DNA of 64,000 bases from Paraburkholderia solitsugae (GCF_013177695.1 NZ_WOEY01000115.1:62001-126000); one strand, 5' to 3'; positions 9,490-19,185 are shown, numbered from the stretch's first letter. Program-made: numbers and translations. The notes: generated from the letters alone by a model not told the origin.

Positions 9490-9785
9490 GTCCGTACTTC
9501 GGTCGTCGCCCGAATTTCACGATGTGAAAAATTTTTTTGCCTCGTAAAAAATCGTGCTGCACGGCACAAGATACCCTATTGCAAGATGGAAAAAGACGTT
9601 TCTTAATGCGGAACTATCAGCATAAACAATTGATTTTAAACATAAATTAATATTCCAAAAACGCTTCGTCGTGACTATTGTGCCGCCGTCCACTTGCCTA
9701 GACTCTTATACAAGACTTCACGACACGAAACGCCTAAAAGGGCCAGCCGCTTCGACGAAGATTACAGGCAACCAAGGAGCACACC
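9490..9785 (+). promoter_or_regulatory. AT-rich control region and ribosome binding site of aceA
   Basis: The 296 bp between the rhlE terminator and aceA are clearly AT-richer than the flanks, especially 9590-9665, as expected for a regulated promoter. No regulator site can be named with confidence. A strong Shine-Dalgarno sequence aaggag at 9774-9779 sits 6 bp before the aceA ATG and fixes that start. Confidence 0.55.
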
Positions 9786-11090
<1,305 letters not shown>

Positions 11091-11127
11091 GTACGCCGTG
11101 GTCTGATCGCGAGAACGGCAAGGCAGA

Positions 11128-11156
11128 CAAAAAAGCGGCTCCGTTAGAGGGCCGCT
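11128..11156 (-). terminator. Terminator facing the universal stress protein gene
   Basis: A hairpin with stem agcggc (11134-11139) and gccgct (11151-11156), extended by a wobble and a G-C pair, is followed on the minus strand by six T residues. It would end transcription coming from the usp gene. Confidence 0.6.
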
Positions 11157-11168
11157 GTCAGGGAGGAG

Positions 11169-11210
11169 CAGCCATCAGGGCTGAAGTACGCCGGTCTGCC
11201 CTGATGGCTG
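11169..11210. repeat. 13-bp perfect inverted repeat between aceA and usp
   Basis: Positions 11169-11181 (cagccatcagggc) are perfectly complementary to 11198-11210, with a 16-bp spacer. No T-run follows on either strand, so it is not a standard terminator. It could be an RNA stability hairpin at the aceA 3' end or a protein site. Confidence 0.7.
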
Positions 11211-11275
11211 GAATCTGGGAGAGATGGCAGCAGTGCAGACAAAGCCAGCACAACGTATTGTGCGGCGAGAATAGG

Positions 11276-11310
11276 ACGCGCCGGCTTCATCGTCGGCGCG
11301 TTTTTTTTTT
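11276..11310 (+). terminator. Rho-independent terminator after aceA
   Basis: The stem acgcgccg pairs with cggcgcgt (ending at 11301), followed by ten T residues. It lies 185 bp beyond the aceA stop, so the aceA mRNA would carry the 13-bp hairpin upstream of it. Confidence 0.88.
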
Positions 11311-11353
11311 GCTATGCCGTACCTGCCCTTGATGGGAATCGTGGGCGTGCGCC

Positions 11354-11788
11354 TCAGCGGTACACGATCACCGGAATCTTCGTATGCGTTAGGACCCGCT
11401 GCGTCTCACTGCCGATCAGCAAACTGCCGAGACCGCGCCGCCCATGCGACGCCATGAAAATCACGTCGCAGCCACCCTGCTCGGCCGCTTCGATGATGCC
11501 GAGGTACGGCGCCGGATGCACGCTGGTGCGACTGTCGAACGCGACACCGACACGGCGCGCGGCCAGTTCCACTTCTCTCAGGTGCACGTGCGCTTCACGC
11601 TCGCTGCGCTGCAGAAACTCGACCGGCGGCTCGATCACCACGTCGGAGAACGGCGAGTACGGATATTGCGGCAAACACGCGTAAGCGGTGACGCGAGCGC
11701 CGACGGCCTGCGCGAGATCGATGGCGCCGTCTATCGCTTTGCGTGACAGGTCTGAACCATCGGTCGGAACCAGGATGTGCCTGAACAT
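11354..11788 (-). CDS. Universal stress protein, UspA family
   Basis: This 144-residue single-domain Usp protein is cytoplasmic and tied to stress and growth arrest. It opens with MFRHILVPTDGSDLSRKAI and ends with the ATP-binding signature GRRGLGSLLIGSETQRVL (G-x2-G-x9-GS type), so an ATP-binding form is expected. It is monocistronic, convergent with aceA and shares the intergenic terminator region. The specific role is unknown. Confidence 0.93.
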   Translation of the reverse strand: MFRHILVPTDGSDLSRKAIDGAIDLAQAVGARVTAYACLPQYPYSPFSDVVIEPPVEFLQRSEREAHVHLREVELAARRVGVAFDSRTSVHPAPYLGIIEAAEQGGCDVIFMASHGRRGLGSLLIGSETQRVLTHTKIPVIVYR

Positions 11789-12021
11789 GATGCCCTCCGT
11801 CGCCGGCTGCGTGCAGCGCGGCGTCAGCGTCCCACGATCGGCCTAGAAGCCGCTTCAATCGATTGTAGTTCGCAGAAGTGCGCTCAAGGCCGTCGTGCGG
11901 GTCTGTCCGCATATCGGAAACCCGCTGCGTGGATCGTCGCAACGGTTGCACAAGGCGGCACAAGGGTCATCGCGCCGGGTCGCCGGACATCAGCCGCACC
12001 TCGGCCGCACCTCATCGACGC

Positions 12022-12924
12022 TCAGCCCCAGTAATCAGGATGGCCGTACGTATGTTTGAGAAAGTCCAGAAACAACCGAACCCGCAGCGGCAAATGCCGC
12101 CGCTGCGGAAAAACCGCATGGATACCGATCGGAGGCGCGGCGAACTCGTCGAGCACGCTGACCAGCCGGCCAGCCGCGATATCCGTGCCGACTTCCCACC
12201 ACGAGCGCCATGCGAGCCCATAGCCTTCGAGGCACCACTCGTGCAGCACGGCGCCGTCCGAGCATTCCATCGTGCCGGACACCTTGATCGACACGACCTT
12301 GTCGCCCTGCTGAAACACCCAGCCGCGCTGCTGATTGGCGCTCGCGCCGAGTGCGAGGCAGTTGTGGTGCGCGAGATCGGCCAGCGAGCGCGGCGAACCT
12401 CGCCGGCTCAGATACGACGGCGAAGCCACGCACACGCGGCGGTTCTCACCGAGCTTGAGCGACACCAGCGACGAATCCGGCAGCTCGCCCAGGCGCACGG
12501 CGCAGTCGAACCCCTCGTTGACGAGGTCGACCAGCCGGTCAGACAGGTCGAGCGTAATCGAAACATCCGGATGCGCGACGGTAAAGGCCGGCACCAGCGG
12601 CGCAACATGCCGGCGCCCAAACCCGGCCGGTGCCGACAGCCGCAAATGGCCACTCGCCTTCACACCGCCCGCCGATACGCTGGCTTCGGCGTTCTGCATG
12701 TCGTGGATGACGCGCTGGCAATCTTCGAGAAACGCCGAGCCTTCGAAGGTCAGCGTGATCTTGCGCGTGGTGCGCACCAGCAATTTGACGCCGAGGCGCT
12801 CTTCGAGCGCATCGATTCGGCGGCCGATGATGGCGGGCGCGACGCCTTCGGCGAGCGCCGCGGCGGACAGGCTGCCCTTGGCCGCGACGGTAACGAAAGT
12901 CTCGATCTGTTTGAAACGGTCCAT
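12022..12924 (-). CDS. LysR-family transcriptional regulator
   Basis: It has 300 residues, the usual LysR size. The N-terminal winged helix-turn-helix is MDRFKQIETFVTVAAKGSLSAAA through RIDALEERLGVKLLVRTTRK; the rest is a periplasmic-binding-like effector domain. The ATG at 12924 is preferred. The frame to 13158 would run into the divergent dehalogenase gene. It is divergent from the haloacid dehalogenase with 178 bp between starts, the classic layout of a LysR protein and its target, so it may control that gene (inference). The effector is unknown. Confidence 0.92.
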   Translation of the reverse strand: MDRFKQIETFVTVAAKGSLSAAALAEGVAPAIIGRRIDALEERLGVKLLVRTTRKITLTFEGSAFLEDCQRVIHDMQNAEASVSAGGVKASGHLRLSAPAGFGRRHVAPLVPAFTVAHPDVSITLDLSDRLVDLVNEGFDCAVRLGELPDSSLVSLKLGENRRVCVASPSYLSRRGSPRSLADLAHHNCLALGASANQQRGWVFQQGDKVVSIKVSGTMECSDGAVLHEWCLEGYGLAWRSWWEVGTDIAAGRLVSVLDEFAAPPIGIHAVFPQRRHLPLRVRLFLDFLKHTYGHPDYWG

Positions 12925-12944
12925 GAGCGGGCGGAGCCGCGGCA

Positions 12945-12965
12945 CCCCGAAGGAAGTCCCCTTGG
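12945..12965. repeat. Copy 1 of a dispersed intergenic motif
   Basis: The 21 bp here match 40388-40408 at 20 positions, including the identical core ggaagtccccttgg. Both copies are intergenic and G/C-run-rich. Confidence 0.6.
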
Positions 12966-13102
12966 AGGGTTGCGCGGGAAAGTGGTCGGTGCGCGTCAGA
13001 TTAGGTGTATGAAAGTAAAAGATCAAGTGATCTTTAGCATCTTTTTTACCGTATGGCATCAGTAATACAATTCGTCCTGACCTCTGATAGGAGTGCACGG
13101 CA

Positions 13103-13936
13103 ATGTCGGCCACAACGACACCCTTCCCTAAAGCAGTGATTTTCGATGCATACGGCACGCTTTTCGACGTGCATTCGGTGATCGCTGCCGCAGAGCAGAT
13201 GTTCCCAGGCCACGGCGACGCGCTCTCGCAGTTGTGGCGTCAAAAACAGATCGAATACACGCAGCTGCGTACGCTCGCGGCGCCGGCCAGCGCGCCCGGC
13301 GCGCAGTACCGGCCGTTCTGGGACATTACCCTCGACGCCTTGCGTTTCGCCGCGAGGAAACTGCACCTCACGCTGGACCGTGCCGCAGAGAAGCGTTTGA
13401 TGGACGAATATGCCTGCCTGTCCGCTTTTCCCGATGCCGTGCCCGTGCTGCGCCAGTTGCGCGACGCGCCTTCGGCATCGTCTGCGTCTGCGAGTGGCAA
13501 ACCCGGCTCACGGCCCGGTCTCGCGATCCTTTCGAACGGCAATCCGCAAATGCTCGACGTTGCCGTGAAGAGCGCCAGCATGACCGGCCTGTTCGACCAT
13601 GTTCTATCCGTCGACACAGTACGCGCCTACAAACCCGCGCCCGCGGCCTACGCGCTGGGCACGCACGCCTTCAACGCCGAGCCGCGCGAGATCGTGTTCG
13701 TGTCGTCGAACGGCTGGGACGTGGCAGGCGCGAGCTGGTTCGGCTTCACCACTTTCTGGCTTAACCGGCAAAACGCACCAGCCGAAGAACTGGGCGTCAC
13801 GCCGCATGGCACGGGCGGAGGCATGAACGATCTGCTCGCTTTTCTGAAGTTCCGCGCGTCGCCCGACCGCACCAGCGGCACGGGCAGCACCGGGAACCCC
13901 GGCGGCAGCCGCACGCGCCACAGCCCTGGCGCATGA
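13103..13936 (+). CDS. Haloacid dehalogenase, type II (HAD superfamily)
   Basis: L-2-haloacid dehalogenases hydrolyse compounds such as chloroacetate to the 2-hydroxyacid. The nucleophile Asp lies in VIFDAYGTLFDVHS near residue 15. Motif II Ser/Asn appears as ILSNGNPQML, the Lys as YKPAPAAYALG, and the acidic end as VSSNGWDVAGASWFG. The product is 277 residues; family members usually have about 220-245. The excess is an internal Ser/Ala stretch near residue 130 and a Gly/Thr-rich tail. It is divergent from the LysR gene and 83 bp upstream of aceB. Activity on haloacids is inferred from the family. Confidence 0.9.
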   Translation: MSATTTPFPKAVIFDAYGTLFDVHSVIAAAEQMFPGHGDALSQLWRQKQIEYTQLRTLAAPASAPGAQYRPFWDITLDALRFAARKLHLTLDRAAEKRLMDEYACLSAFPDAVPVLRQLRDAPSASSASASGKPGSRPGLAILSNGNPQMLDVAVKSASMTGLFDHVLSVDTVRAYKPAPAAYALGTHAFNAEPREIVFVSSNGWDVAGASWFGFTTFWLNRQNAPAEELGVTPHGTGGGMNDLLAFLKFRASPDRTSGTGSTGNPGGSRTRHSPGA

Positions 13937-14019
13937 CCGCTACCACCGGGATCCCACGACGCAATTCAACTTCATTTCAACATTTGCACCTTTGCAATCT
14001 GACCGACCAAGGAGAAACC

Positions 14020-15630
14020 ATGGCCAATCCGCTGTCATCGCAATCATTGTTGCCGCTGCCGCAAGGCATGGAAATCACGGCTGAGATCAAGCCGGGCTAT
14101 GAAGCGATCCTCACCCGCGAAGCGCTTGAGCTCGTCGCCGCGCTGCACCGAACGTTCGAACCGCGCCGTCAGCAACTGTTGCAGGCTCGTGTGGAACGCA
14201 CAAAACGGCTCGACGCCGGCGAGCGTCCCGACTTCCTCGCTGAAACGAAAAACGTGCGCGAAGGCGACTGGAAGATCGCGCCGCTGCCGCAGGACCTGCA
14301 ATGCCGCCGCGTGGAAATCACCGGCCCGGTCGAGCGCAAGATGATCATCAACGCGCTGAATTCGGGCGCGGATTCGTACATGACCGACTTCGAAGATTCG
14401 AATGCGCCGAGCTGGGACAACCAGATTACCGGCCACATCAATCTCAAGGACGCGGTGCGCCGCACGATTTCGCTAGAACAGAACGGCAAGTCGTACACAC
14501 TGAACGACAAGATCGCCACGCTGATCGTGCGTCCGCGCGGCTGGCATCTGGACGAAAAGCATGTGACGGTGGACGGCAAGCGCGTCTCCGGCGGCATCTT
14601 CGATTTCGCGCTCTTCATGGTTCACAACGCGAAAGAACAGGTCGCGCGCGGCACGGCGCCCTACTTCTATCTGCCGAAGATGGAGAGCCATCTGGAAGCG
14701 CGCCTGTGGAACGACATCTTCCTCGCGGCACAGGAAGCCGTCGGCGCGCCGCGCGGCACGATTCGCGCGACCGTGCTGATCGAAACGATCGTCGCCGCGT
14801 TCGAAATGGACGAGATCCTGTACGAACTGCGCGAACACAGTTCAGGCCTGAACGCCGGCCGTTGGGACTACATCTTTTCGGCAATCAAGAAGTTCAAGAG
14901 TGACCGCGACTTCTGCCTCGCCGACCGCTCGCAGATCACGATGACCTCGCCGTTCATGCGTGCCTACGCGCTGCTGTTGCTGAAAACCTGCCATCGCCGC
15001 AACGCACCGGCAATCGGCGGCATGAGCGCGCTGATCCCGATCAAGAACGATTCGGCGGCGAACGACAAGGCAATGGGCGGTGTGCGCTCCGACAAGGCGC
15101 GCGATGCGGGCGATGGTTACGACGGTGGCTGGGTCGCGCATCCGGGCCTCGTGCCGATCGCGATGGAAGAATTCGTCAAGGTGCTCGGCGACAAGCCGAA
15201 CCAGATCGCCAAGCAGCGCGACGACGTGCTCGTCACCGCGGCCGACCTGATGGACTTCCGCCCGGAAGCGTCGATCACCGAAGCGGGTTTGCGCAACAAC
15301 ATCAACGTCGGCATTCACTACCTGGGTTCGTGGCTCGAGGGCAATGGCTGCGTGCCGATTCACAACCTGATGGAAGACGCCGCCACTGCGGAGATCTCGC
15401 GCTCGCAAGTGTGGCAATGGCTGCGCTCGCCGAAGGGTAAGCTCGAAGACGGCCGCAAAGTCACGCCCGAGCTGGTGCGCGAGTTGTCGGCGCAAGAGCT
15501 CGACAAGGTGAAGCAGGCAGTCGGCGGCGATACGAAGCCGTACGATCGCGCCGCACAAATCTTCGAGGACATGTCGACGTCGGAGCAGTTCACCGACTTC
15601 CTGACGCTGCCGCTGTACGAGGAAATCTGA
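14020..15630 (+). CDS. aceB: Malate synthase A
   Basis: It condenses glyoxylate with acetyl-CoA to malate, the second step of the glyoxylate shunt. At 536 residues it is the usual size for isoform A. Signatures include YMTDFEDSNAPSW, PYFYLPKMESHLEARLWNDIF, TVLIETIVAAFEMDEILYEL and GRWDYIFS. The ATG at 14020 has a good aaggag site at 14008-14013; the longer frame to 13933 overlaps the dehalogenase and is less likely. A terminator follows. Confidence 0.97.
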   Translation: MANPLSSQSLLPLPQGMEITAEIKPGYEAILTREALELVAALHRTFEPRRQQLLQARVERTKRLDAGERPDFLAETKNVREGDWKIAPLPQDLQCRRVEITGPVERKMIINALNSGADSYMTDFEDSNAPSWDNQITGHINLKDAVRRTISLEQNGKSYTLNDKIATLIVRPRGWHLDEKHVTVDGKRVSGGIFDFALFMVHNAKEQVARGTAPYFYLPKMESHLEARLWNDIFLAAQEAVGAPRGTIRATVLIETIVAAFEMDEILYELREHSSGLNAGRWDYIFSAIKKFKSDRDFCLADRSQITMTSPFMRAYALLLLKTCHRRNAPAIGGMSALIPIKNDSAANDKAMGGVRSDKARDAGDGYDGGWVAHPGLVPIAMEEFVKVLGDKPNQIAKQRDDVLVTAADLMDFRPEASITEAGLRNNINVGIHYLGSWLEGNGCVPIHNLMEDAATAEISRSQVWQWLRSPKGKLEDGRKVTPELVRELSAQELDKVKQAVGGDTKPYDRAAQIFEDMSTSEQFTDFLTLPLYEEI

Positions 15631-15751
15631 GGCATCTGAACGACCTCAGGCATCAGCCTCATGGTGCAGCAATAACGACGTCGTACCAGGCCCGCTTTCA
15701 CCAGCCACGCAAGATGAAAGAGCGGCCCGGGTCGCCAAGCTGACCGACCGG

Positions 15752-15789
15752 ACGGCCCGACAGGCGCATGCCTGCCGGGCCGTTTTTTT
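15752..15789 (+). terminator. Rho-independent terminator after aceB
   Basis: The stem acggcccgacaggc (15752-15765) pairs with gcctgccgggccgt, with one mismatch and a short loop, followed by seven T residues. Confidence 0.9.
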
Positions 15790-15887
15790 ATGTGCTCGCG
15801 GTGTGTCTGCGGTGTGCTCGTGGCGCGTTCGTCATGCTTGCCTCGGGTGCTGACGATGCGCTCGCCGTGAGCCAGCTATGCCGCCCC

Positions 15888-16289
15888 TCAGCGCGTGCTG
15901 CGATACTCGACCCAATCGCCCGACCGGATTTCCGGGTGGCCCTTCACCGCATTGGGCGCGACTGGATAGAAGCGGCAGTTCACGACGTTGCCGTCTACTT
16001 TCACCATCACTTCTCGCGCGAGGAATCGATCTTCGACACCGGGATACACCGCTTCGATCTCGTCGAGCACCGCAACCAGTTCATCGTCGATTTCGTAGAC
16101 GTCGCCCGTCACGTCCACACCTGCTTCGTCGACCACCAGGCCCGGGTACAAGCCGAAGTCGAATAGATGGCCGCGCACCGTAGCCGTGCCAAGCAGATTC
16201 GGCGCGGCGATCTCGTTGCGCGCCGCAGCATTTCTGAGGTCGTTCACTTCACCGGCACGCAACGTGCCGTAGACAAAGACGGTCTGCAT
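15888..16289 (-). CDS. Gamma-glutamylcyclotransferase-like (AIG2/YtfP) protein
   Basis: This 133-residue cytoplasmic protein of the GGCT-like fold begins MQTVFVYGTLRAGEVN, whose YGTLR-x-G loop is the family's substrate-binding signature. GDVYEIDDELVAVLDEIEAVYPG holds the conserved acidic catalytic Glu region. Such proteins act on gamma-glutamyl amines or peptides, but the bacterial substrate is usually unknown. It sits 55 bp downstream of rraA on the same strand and is probably cotranscribed. Confidence 0.85.
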   Translation of the reverse strand: MQTVFVYGTLRAGEVNDLRNAAARNEIAAPNLLGTATVRGHLFDFGLYPGLVVDEAGVDVTGDVYEIDDELVAVLDEIEAVYPGVEDRFLAREVMVKVDGNVVNCRFYPVAPNAVKGHPEIRSGDWVEYRSTR

Positions 16290-16344
16290 CGTTGTTCGCT
16301 CTCCTTGAGTATGGGCTTGGCTTGCCTCGGCTGTTGCCGGGGCT

Positions 16345-16839
16345 TCAGTTCAGCGACGCGCTCGCCACCAGCACGCCGTCGATATCCGCATAGATCCATT
16401 CGCCCGGACGTACCAGCGCGCCCGGCAATTGCACCGGCACGTCGCGCTCGCCCGTGCCGAGCTTCTGGCCACGCCGTGGGCAGGTCGCCAGCGCCGCCAC
16501 GCCGACATTGACTTCATTGAGCTCCAGCGTATCGCGCACGCAGCCGTTCAGCACGATGCCCGCCCAGCCGTTCTGTTCGGCGATTTGCGCGAGGTTGCCG
16601 CCTACCAGCGCGCAACGCAGGCTGCCACCGCCATCGACCACCAGCACCCGGCCCGCGCCCTTCTCTTCGAGCGTGGCGCGCACGAGTGCGTTGTCTTCGA
16701 ACACCTTTAGCGTGACCGCCTCGCCGCTGAAACACTCGGCGCGACTAAAGAGATGAAACACCGGCTCGAGCACACGCAGCGTGCCGAGCGCCAGTTGGTC
16801 CTCGTGTGCATCGCACAAGTCAGCGGTTGCAAAGCTCAT
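16345..16839 (-). CDS. rraA: RraA-family protein (RNase E regulator / HMG aldolase-like)
   Basis: At 164 residues it matches RraA. It contains [20 protein letters not shown], the nucleotide- or substrate-site loop, and [14 protein letters not shown], with the conserved Arg-Asp. In E. coli RraA inhibits RNase E; many beta-proteobacterial relatives have 4-hydroxy-4-methyl-2-oxoglutarate aldolase/oxaloacetate decarboxylase activity, so the exact role is open. The upstream region carries a 14-bp tandem repeat. Confidence 0.88.
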   Translation of the reverse strand: MSFATADLCDAHEDQLALGTLRVLEPVFHLFSRAECFSGEAVTLKVFEDNALVRATLEEKGAGRVLVVDGGGSLRCALVGGNLAQIAEQNGWAGIVLNGCVRDTLELNEVNVGVAALATCPRRGQKLGTGERDVPVQLPGALVRPGEWIYADIDGVLVASASLN

Positions 16840-16927
16840 GGGGGTCTCCTCGGGATCCGTGCAATCTGGACATTATGCAACGTTGACTCCGACGTAACAC
16901 CTACAATGAGAGGCTCGCGGTGGGTTT

Positions 16928-17040
16928 GGGTCCGCGCCTGCGGGTCTGCACCTACGGGTCCGCGCCTTCGGGTCTGCGCCTCCGAGTCCGTGGTTTCGAG
17001 TCCGTGCCTTCGGATCCACGCTCTCGGGGCCCGCGCTTGA
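16928..17040. repeat. Eight-unit 14-bp tandem repeat upstream of the AraC gene
   Basis: Units start at 16928, 16942, 16956, 16970, 16984, 16998, 17012 and 17026, a strict 14-bp step, with consensus gRgtccgYgccttc. Later units diverge and the array drifts into ttccgtgttc-like pieces by 17090. It fills the interval between the divergent rraA and AraC genes, and no open frame there looks real. Confidence 0.85.
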
Positions 17041-17114
17041 GCGCCCCGTGCTCGTGAGTTCCGTGTTCACAGGCTCCGCGTTCTTGAGCTCCATCCATTG
17101 GATCGACCTTCAAC

Positions 17115-17984
17115 ATGAATTCGTCCACTGACTCAGTCCTGGCGAGCCATGTCCACTTCGCCGACATTCCGCCCGAATTCCAGCCGACGCAAACGCACCC
17201 GATCCGCGTGCGCTCGCGGCCGATGCCTTCGGGGTGGCGTATCGCGCGACACACGCACGCGTGGGCACAGGTAGCCTATGCGTCGCGCGGCGTGCTGCGG
17301 GTGGCGACGACCGGTACGACCTGGATGGTGCCGCCATCCCGGGCGATCTGGGTACCGCCGCATGTGACACACGAAGTCGTCGCAGTCGAAGATGCATTTC
17401 TGCGCACGCTCTACATTACCGAAAGCACCGTCCCGGCCGGACTGGATACGCCGCGTGTGGTCGAAGTATCGGATCTGCTGCGCGAAGTCATCGCCGCGCT
17501 CGATACGCCAGGCATTTCAGCGACACGCGAACAACTGCTGGGCGCCCTCGCGCTAGATGAACTGACGCGTTCGGAGCCACTGCCTCTGTCCGTGCCGATG
17601 CCCAACGAGAAGCGCTTACGGGCGCTGTGCGAGGCCGTGATCGCGGACCCGACGCACGGCGATTCGCTCGAACAATGGGCATCGAGCGTGGGTGCGAGTA
17701 CGCGTACGATTGCGCGGCTGTTTCGTCAGGAGTTGGGCGTGAGTTTTTCGCAATGGCGTCAGCAGGCCATTCTCGCGCGCGCGATTCCGCTGCTAAGCCA
17801 GGGGCGGCCGCTTTCACATGTCGCACAGGAGCTGGGCTATCAGAGCCAGAGTGCGTTCTCGGCGATGTTCCGGCGGGCATTCGGCGAAAGTCCCCGCGCG
17901 TTCATCGAGCGTGGCTCCGAGCATCGTGTGGCGAACGGGGATCGTGGCCATGCAGAGGCGGACGAAGAGACTGCGCAAAAGTGA
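17115..17984 (+). CDS. AraC-family transcriptional regulator
   Basis: This 289-residue regulator has an N-terminal cupin-like sensor (residues about 40-110, HTHAWAQVAYASRGVLRV and PHVTHEVVAVE). The C-terminal double helix-turn-helix covers residues about 180-270 (LEQWASSVGASTRTIARLFRQELG and LSHVAQELGYQSQSAFSAMFRRAFGESPRAF). The layout is that of stand-alone AraC proteins that often control a neighbouring exporter or enzyme. Here the neighbours are divergent rraA and a convergent GNAT gene, so the target is unknown. Confidence 0.92.
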   Translation: MNSSTDSVLASHVHFADIPPEFQPTQTHPIRVRSRPMPSGWRIARHTHAWAQVAYASRGVLRVATTGTTWMVPPSRAIWVPPHVTHEVVAVEDAFLRTLYITESTVPAGLDTPRVVEVSDLLREVIAALDTPGISATREQLLGALALDELTRSEPLPLSVPMPNEKRLRALCEAVIADPTHGDSLEQWASSVGASTRTIARLFRQELGVSFSQWRQQAILARAIPLLSQGRPLSHVAQELGYQSQSAFSAMFRRAFGESPRAFIERGSEHRVANGDRGHAEADEETAQK

Positions 17985-18023
17985 AGGCGTTACGCGCAAC
18001 CGTTAGCCGTTAGCCGCTACGCG

Positions 18024-18488
18024 TCAGACGCGCCGCGCCAGATGACGGATCGCCCCGAGTTGCGCCAGACGCGGCCCGGTCAGCTTGTACCCCTTGCGCT
18101 GATACAGCCGCGCGGCGGGATTGTCGACGAACACGCGCAACTGCAACTCGCGCAGCCCGCGCTCGCGCGCCCACTGATGCGACATATCGAGCAGATACGT
18201 GCCGGCGCCGAGCCGCCGATGCCCTTCGGCAATCTGCACGTCGCGGATATGCAGCGAATCGCCTTCTTGCGTGATGCGCAGCACGCCGATCGGCTCGCCG
18301 TCCACTTCGAGAATGAAATTCTCCGACTCGCGCCAACTGCCGAGAAACAGATCGCCACGCCAGAGCAGGTGGTGCCGGCGATAGTAGCCACCCATGTTAT
18401 TGCGAGTCAGCGCCTCAGCGAACTCGAAATCGTCCATGCTGGCCTGGCGCAGATAAAACGGTGACGGAGCTTCGGTGGGGTCGAACAT
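18024..18488 (-). CDS. GNAT-family N-acetyltransferase
   Basis: This 154-residue single-domain protein has the GNAT core: the beta4 strand GEPIGVLRITQEGDSLHIRDV, the acetyl-CoA loop EGHRRLGAGTYLLDMS, and the C-terminal FVDNPAARLYQRKGYKLTG. The acceptor is unknown. It is the first gene downstream of the tRNA cluster on the minus strand but is separated from it by a terminator, so it likely has its own promoter. Confidence 0.9.
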   Translation of the reverse strand: MFDPTEAPSPFYLRQASMDDFEFAEALTRNNMGGYYRRHHLLWRGDLFLGSWRESENFILEVDGEPIGVLRITQEGDSLHIRDVQIAEGHRRLGAGTYLLDMSHQWARERGLRELQLRVFVDNPAARLYQRKGYKLTGPRLAQLGAIRHLARRV

Positions 18489-18601
18489 GGCAAGCGACGA
18501 AGATGAGTCGGGTCAACGGTAAAACAGGCCGCGCGCGCTGGCAATGGCTGTTTGTCCCGAGCATACCCGGACGATACCCAGGCAGACCCGGCTGCGGAAA
18601 T

Positions 18602-18638
18602 AAAAAAAGCCCACTTCTTTCGAAGTGGGCTTTTTAAA
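18602..18638 (-). terminator. Terminator after the tRNA cluster
   Basis: A 13-bp stem (18605-18617 with 18622-18634) with a four-base loop ends on the minus strand in a T-run. It lies 3 bp beyond the last tRNA-Asp gene. Confidence 0.9.
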
Positions 18639-18641
18639 ATC

Positions 18642-18718
18642 TGGCGGAGCGGACGGGACTCGAACCCGCGACCCCCGGCGTGACAGGCCGGTATTCTAAC
18701 CAACTGAACTACCGCTCC
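18642..18718 (-). tRNA. tRNA-Asp (GTC), copy 2 in transcription order
   Basis: This is a 77-nt cloverleaf with encoded CCA. The anticodon loop CTGTCAC gives GTC, and the T-arm ggttcgagtcc is canonical. Against the other Asp copy, the acceptor pair at position 5-68 is C-G instead of T-A; otherwise the genes look identical. Confidence 0.97.
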
Positions 18719-18813
18719 AGATTTTTGCACCATGGTTTATGAGCTTTGCTCACTCACCTACTACACCGCTCATACTGCTTACTCATTCTGCTTAATGAGC
18801 GACGCCGATGTCC

Positions 18814-18889
18814 TGGCGTCCCCTAGGGGATTCGAACCCCTGTACTCACCGTGAAAGGGTGATGTCCTAGGCCTCTAGACGAAGGGGAC
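18814..18889 (-). tRNA. tRNA-Glu (TTC), copy 2 in transcription order
   Basis: This is a 76-nt tRNA with encoded CCA and anticodon TTC (loop CTTTCAC). The sequence is identical to the copy at 19110-19185. It is 95 bp upstream of the second tRNA-Asp. Confidence 0.97.
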
Positions 18890-18913
18890 AACGTACTGCT
18901 TACACCTTTAATG

Positions 18914-18947
18914 AAAAAGCCCGTTCAAGTTTGTATGAACGGGCTTT
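18914..18947 (-). terminator. Terminator-like hairpin between the two tRNA pairs
   Basis: A 12-bp perfect stem (18916-18927 with 18936-18947) with an eight-base loop is followed on the minus strand by a short T-run. It lies 3 bp after the first tRNA-Asp, the same position as the hairpin that ends the cluster. Confidence 0.75.
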
Positions 18948-18950
18948 GTC

Positions 18951-19027
18951 TGGCGGAGTGGACGGGACTCGAACCCGCGACCCCCGGCGTGACAGGCCGG
19001 TATTCTAACCAACTGAACTACCACTCC
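18951..19027 (-). tRNA. tRNA-Asp (GTC), copy 1 in transcription order
   Basis: This is a 77-nt cloverleaf with encoded CCA and anticodon GTC. Acceptor stem pair 5-68 is T-A, where the other copy has C-G, a compensated difference that keeps the stem intact. Confidence 0.97.
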
Positions 19028-19109
19028 AGTTTGCCCATCATGACTTGCGAGCGTTGGTTTTTTCTCTGCAAGCTGCGTTGCTTTACTACTTCCAAGCGAC
19101 GCTGATGTT

Positions 19110-19185
19110 TGGCGTCCCCTAGGGGATTCGAACCCCTGTACTCACCGTGAAAGGGTGATGTCCTAGGCCTCTAGACGAAGGGGAC
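19110..19185 (-). tRNA. tRNA-Glu (TTC), copy 1 in transcription order
   Basis: This is a 76-nt tRNA with encoded CCA and anticodon TTC, identical to the copy at 18814-18889. It lies 155 bp downstream of tRNA-Ala. Confidence 0.97.

Noticed and set aside
16928-17254. Minus-strand frames through the 14-bp repeat
   Set aside because: They encode only repeat-derived residues (DPKARTR-type) and overlap the AraC gene; no start context.
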